Of a stretch of DNA of 64,000 bases, positions 62,052 to 64,000 are shown piece after piece (positions within the stretch are counted from its first letter, which is position 1; each line of letters starts with the position of its first letter). A model generated the notes under the pieces. The model worked only from the letters and a program-made list of their open reading frames with translations. It did not search any database and had not been told where the DNA came from. Source of the DNA: Croceibacterium atlanticum (lineage in GTDB: Bacteria > Pseudomonadota > Alphaproteobacteria > Sphingomonadales > Sphingomonadaceae); contig NZ_CP011452.2 of NCBI RefSeq assembly GCF_001008165.2, positions 1,240,001 to 1,304,000 on the forward strand. Reading direction: 5' to 3'. The translations under genes were made by a program, and so were the position numbers.

Positions 62052-63421
62052 CAGAAGCTCTCTTCGTAAACCCGCGAGATGTCCCCGCCCCATTCGCCGT
62101 GATATTTGTCCAGCAGACGCTGTGCGGGCACTTTTCCGCTCTCGACGATTTCCTGCAGCGGGGCGATGAAGCCTGCCTCGCTCGCGCCGCTGCCGTCATA
62201 TTCGGCGCGGGCATTCAGGCCGCCGCGGGCTATTTCCAGCACGTCACGCGCCAGATCGCGCAAAGTCCCGCCACCGGGTACGGAGGCGTCGAGCGCTTCC
62301 TTGGGCACCGCATTGCGCAGTGCCTCCCGCTCTTCCATCGTCCAGTTCTTCACGAGGTTCCACGCCGCATCCAGCGCAGCATCGTCATACAGCAAGCCGA
62401 CCCACAAAGCCGGCAGCGCGCAGATGCGGCCCCAGGGCCCGCCATCGGCGCCGCGCATTTCGAGGAAGCTCTTCAGCCGCACTTCGGGGAAGGCGGTGGA
62501 CAGATGATCCCACCAGTCGCTGGCGGTGGGCAGTTCACCCGGAAGCGCCGGCAGTTTTCCTTCCAGGAAATCGCGGAAGCTCTGGCCCGCAGCATCGATA
62601 TATTTGCCTTCCCGCACCACAAAATACATCGGCACATCAAGCATATATTCGACATAGCGTTCATAGCCGAAGCCTTCATCGAAGACGAAGGGCAACATGC
62701 CGGTGCGATGCGGATCGGTGTCCGACCAGATATGGCTGCGATAGGAAAGGAAGCCGTTGGGCTTGCCCTCCGTGAAAGGCGAATTGGCGAACAGGGCGGT
62801 GGCCAGCGGCTGTAATGCCAGGCCGGTGCGGAACTTCTTCGCCATGTCCGCTTCGGATGAATAATCGAGATTCACCTGGATCGTGCAGGTGCGCAGCATC
62901 ATGTCGAGGCCGAGCGTGCCAACACGCGGCATGTGCCGCATCATGATCTCGTACCGGCCCTTGGGCATGACCGGCAGTTCTTCGCGCGTCTTGTCCGGCC
63001 ACATGCCCAGACCGAGGAAACCGACGCCGCATTTTTCGCCAATCGCCTTCACCTGTTGCAGGTGGCGCCCGGTTTCGTTGCAGGTCTGGTGGAGATTTTG
63101 CAGCGGCGCGCCGGACAGTTCCAACTGGCCTGCCGGTTCGAGGCTGACGGTGCCGTCATCCCCGCTCATGGCGATGACCTTGCCGTTTTCCTCTATCGGT
63201 TTCCAACCGAATTCCTGCAATTGCAGCAGGATATCGCGGATACCTCCGGCTTCGTCATAAGACGGGGCGCGCTTGTCATCCCGCTTATAAACCAGCTTTT
63301 CATGTTCGGTGCCGATGCGCCACGCACTGCGTGGCTTCTCGCCCGCCTGCATCGGCGCGACGAGCTGCTCGAACCGCTCGATAGGCGGTTCCTCTCCCGC
63401 TGACGCATTGCGCGTGCTCAT
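62051..63421 (-). CDS. gshA: glutamate-cysteine ligase GshA (plant/alphaproteobacterial type)
   Basis: A 456-residue ATP-dependent ligase joining glutamate and cysteine, the first step of glutathione synthesis. Family blocks: WRIGTEHEKLVYKRDD near the start, SLEPAGQLELSGAPLQNLHQ (exactly twenty residues), FLGLGMWPDKTREELPVMPK (exactly twenty residues), MMLRTCTIQVNLDYSSEADM (exactly twenty residues) and GFGYERYVEYMLDVPMYFV. ATG 63421 gives MSTRNASAG. It is translated just ahead of the broken monooxygenase gene and follows rsmE on the same strand. Confidence 0.96.
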   Translation of the reverse strand: MSTRNASAGEEPPIERFEQLVAPMQAGEKPRSAWRIGTEHEKLVYKRDDKRAPSYDEAGGIRDILLQLQEFGWKPIEENGKVIAMSGDDGTVSLEPAGQLELSGAPLQNLHQTCNETGRHLQQVKAIGEKCGVGFLGLGMWPDKTREELPVMPKGRYEIMMRHMPRVGTLGLDMMLRTCTIQVNLDYSSEADMAKKFRTGLALQPLATALFANSPFTEGKPNGFLSYRSHIWSDTDPHRTGMLPFVFDEGFGYERYVEYMLDVPMYFVVREGKYIDAAGQSFRDFLEGKLPALPGELPTASDWWDHLSTAFPEVRLKSFLEMRGADGGPWGRICALPALWVGLLYDDAALDAAWNLVKNWTMEEREALRNAVPKEALDASVPGGGTLRDLARDVLEIARGGLNARAEYDGSGASEAGFIAPLQEIVESGKVPAQRLLDKYHGEWGGDISRVYEESF

Positions 63422-63480
63422 GCGCAGCCCGTTAGGGAAGTCCGCGCCGCTGCGCCAGAGCAATTTGCATTTATCCGCTT

Positions 63481-64000
63481 CTATGCGCGCTTGTGCCAGT
63501 CTCCGGCCACTGCCATCCAAATTGCACCGGCGGCAATTGCGGCCGTTTCGCCGCGCAGAATTCGCGGACCGAGCGAGATCGGCCGCGCCTGGCCCAGCGC
63601 CCGCACGGCTTCGCGTTCGGCATCGTCGAAACCGCCTTCCGGGCCGATCAGCAGCGCGGCAGGGCCGGAATGCGCGGCAAATGCCTCGGCCGCAGGCTCT
63701 CCCCCCAGTTCGTCAGCAAAGAACAGCGCCCGGTCTTCCGGCCAGTCGCGCAGGAGAGCCTCCAGCTTTGTCACCCCCGCCAGTTCGGGCAAGGCAGTGC
63801 GCGCGCATTGTTCGGCGGCTTCGGTCACGATCATGCCAGCCCGGTCCGGGTTGAGCTTGTCCGCGACGCAGCGCCTGGTCAGCACGGGAACGATGCGCCG
63901 CACGCCCAGTTCGGTTGCCTTTTCCAGCACCAGATCGAAGCGGTCCTTCTTCAGCAGTGCCGGGCACAGCCAGAAATCGGGCACTTGTTCGCGCGGGCGC
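63481..64000 (-). CDS. rsmE: 16S rRNA (uracil-1498-N3)-methyltransferase RsmE, C-terminal part
   Basis: SPOUT-class methyltransferase cut by the end of the window: the frame is open to base 64000, so the N-terminal PUA-like part is missing. The visible 173 residues contain LKKDRFDLVLEKATELGVRR (exactly twenty residues), VTEAAEQCARTALPEL and the SAM-knot motifs LLIGPEGGFDDAEREAV and SLGPRILRGETAAIAA, all characteristic of RsmE. It methylates U1498 of 16S rRNA. It is 59 bases upstream of gshA. Confidence 0.95.
   Translation of the reverse strand, partial: RPREQVPDFWLCPALLKKDRFDLVLEKATELGVRRIVPVLTRRCVADKLNPDRAGMIVTEAAEQCARTALPELAGVTKLEALLRDWPEDRALFFADELGGEPAAEAFAAHSGPAALLIGPEGGFDDAEREAVRALGQARPISLGPRILRGETAAIAAGAIWMAVAGDWHKRA

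Noticed and set aside
1-64000. CRISPR arrays, toxin-antitoxin pairs, phage structural or defence genes
   Set aside because: No regularly spaced repeats and no such gene families were recognised anywhere in the window.

Overview
The window looks like chromosome from a GC-rich alphaproteobacterium of the order Sphingomonadales (Novosphingobium- or Erythrobacter-like; genus not certain). The evidence is three large TonB-dependent receptors in 22 kb, a MucR regulator, class II DAHP synthase, a two-gene ergothioneine set, and the conserved housekeeping runs tsaB-rimI-mucR-fur-plsC-miaB, phoH-ybeY-corC and mutY-dciA-dsbA-dsbA-smc. I found no rRNA, tRNA or CRISPR.

Layout. 1-2500: edge of a mobile region, with the end of an IS3-family transposase, a short stretch of decayed repeats and an intact tyrosine recombinase. 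2576-11761: accessory catabolic cluster with a MarR regulator, TonB receptor, two DUF3237 proteins, an aldehyde dehydrogenase, a tandem NTF2/SnoaL-like protein, a single NTF2/SnoaL-like protein and an aromatic-acid-type MFS transporter split in two. A perfect 12-bp palindrome occurs at both internal promoters. 12165-19154: iron-acquisition and periplasmic redox locus with a PepSY membrane protein, DUF2271, DUF4198, ApbE flavin transferase, a PiuC-type dioxygenase, a catecholate-type TonB receptor and TonB, with Fur-like palindromes. 19147-20861: flippase and VOC protein. 20852-25573: TetR regulator, Tat-type sulfatase and a TonB receptor with a paired operator. 25600-33174, all on the minus strand: aspartic protease, egtD, egtB, DAHP synthase and an M16 peptidase. 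33284-38794: NifU-like protein, nitroreductase, tsaB, rimI, mucR, fur, plsC, miaB. 38802-42001 (minus): SDR and a frameshifted proton-type P-ATPase. 42199-44989: phoH, ybeY, corC. 45182-47110: LysR and a secreted NTF2-like protein. 47183-54076: mixed housekeeping genes. 54106-60705: mutY, dciA, two DsbA-like proteins, smc. 60769-64000: soxR with its operator, a VOC protein, a broken monooxygenase, gshA and the 3' part of rsmE.

How the genes work together. The first cluster reads as an uptake-and-oxidation module: outer-membrane receptor, aromatic-acid symporter, aldehyde dehydrogenase and several small alpha+beta-barrel or beta-barrel enzymes of unknown chemistry under one repressor. It is the best candidate here for an undescribed pathway. 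The iron locus pairs a flavin transferase with a DUF2271 protein that carries a variant of the flavinylation motif, which suggests a periplasmic flavin-dependent ferric-reduction chain next to the siderophore receptor. The sulfatase, TetR and receptor suggest uptake of a sulfated substrate.

Limits. Three genes (MFS transporter, P-type ATPase, monooxygenase) each need a one- or two-base change to become full length. These may be real mutations or residual assembly indels, and this cannot be settled from the sequence alone. Family assignments rest on motifs read by eye.
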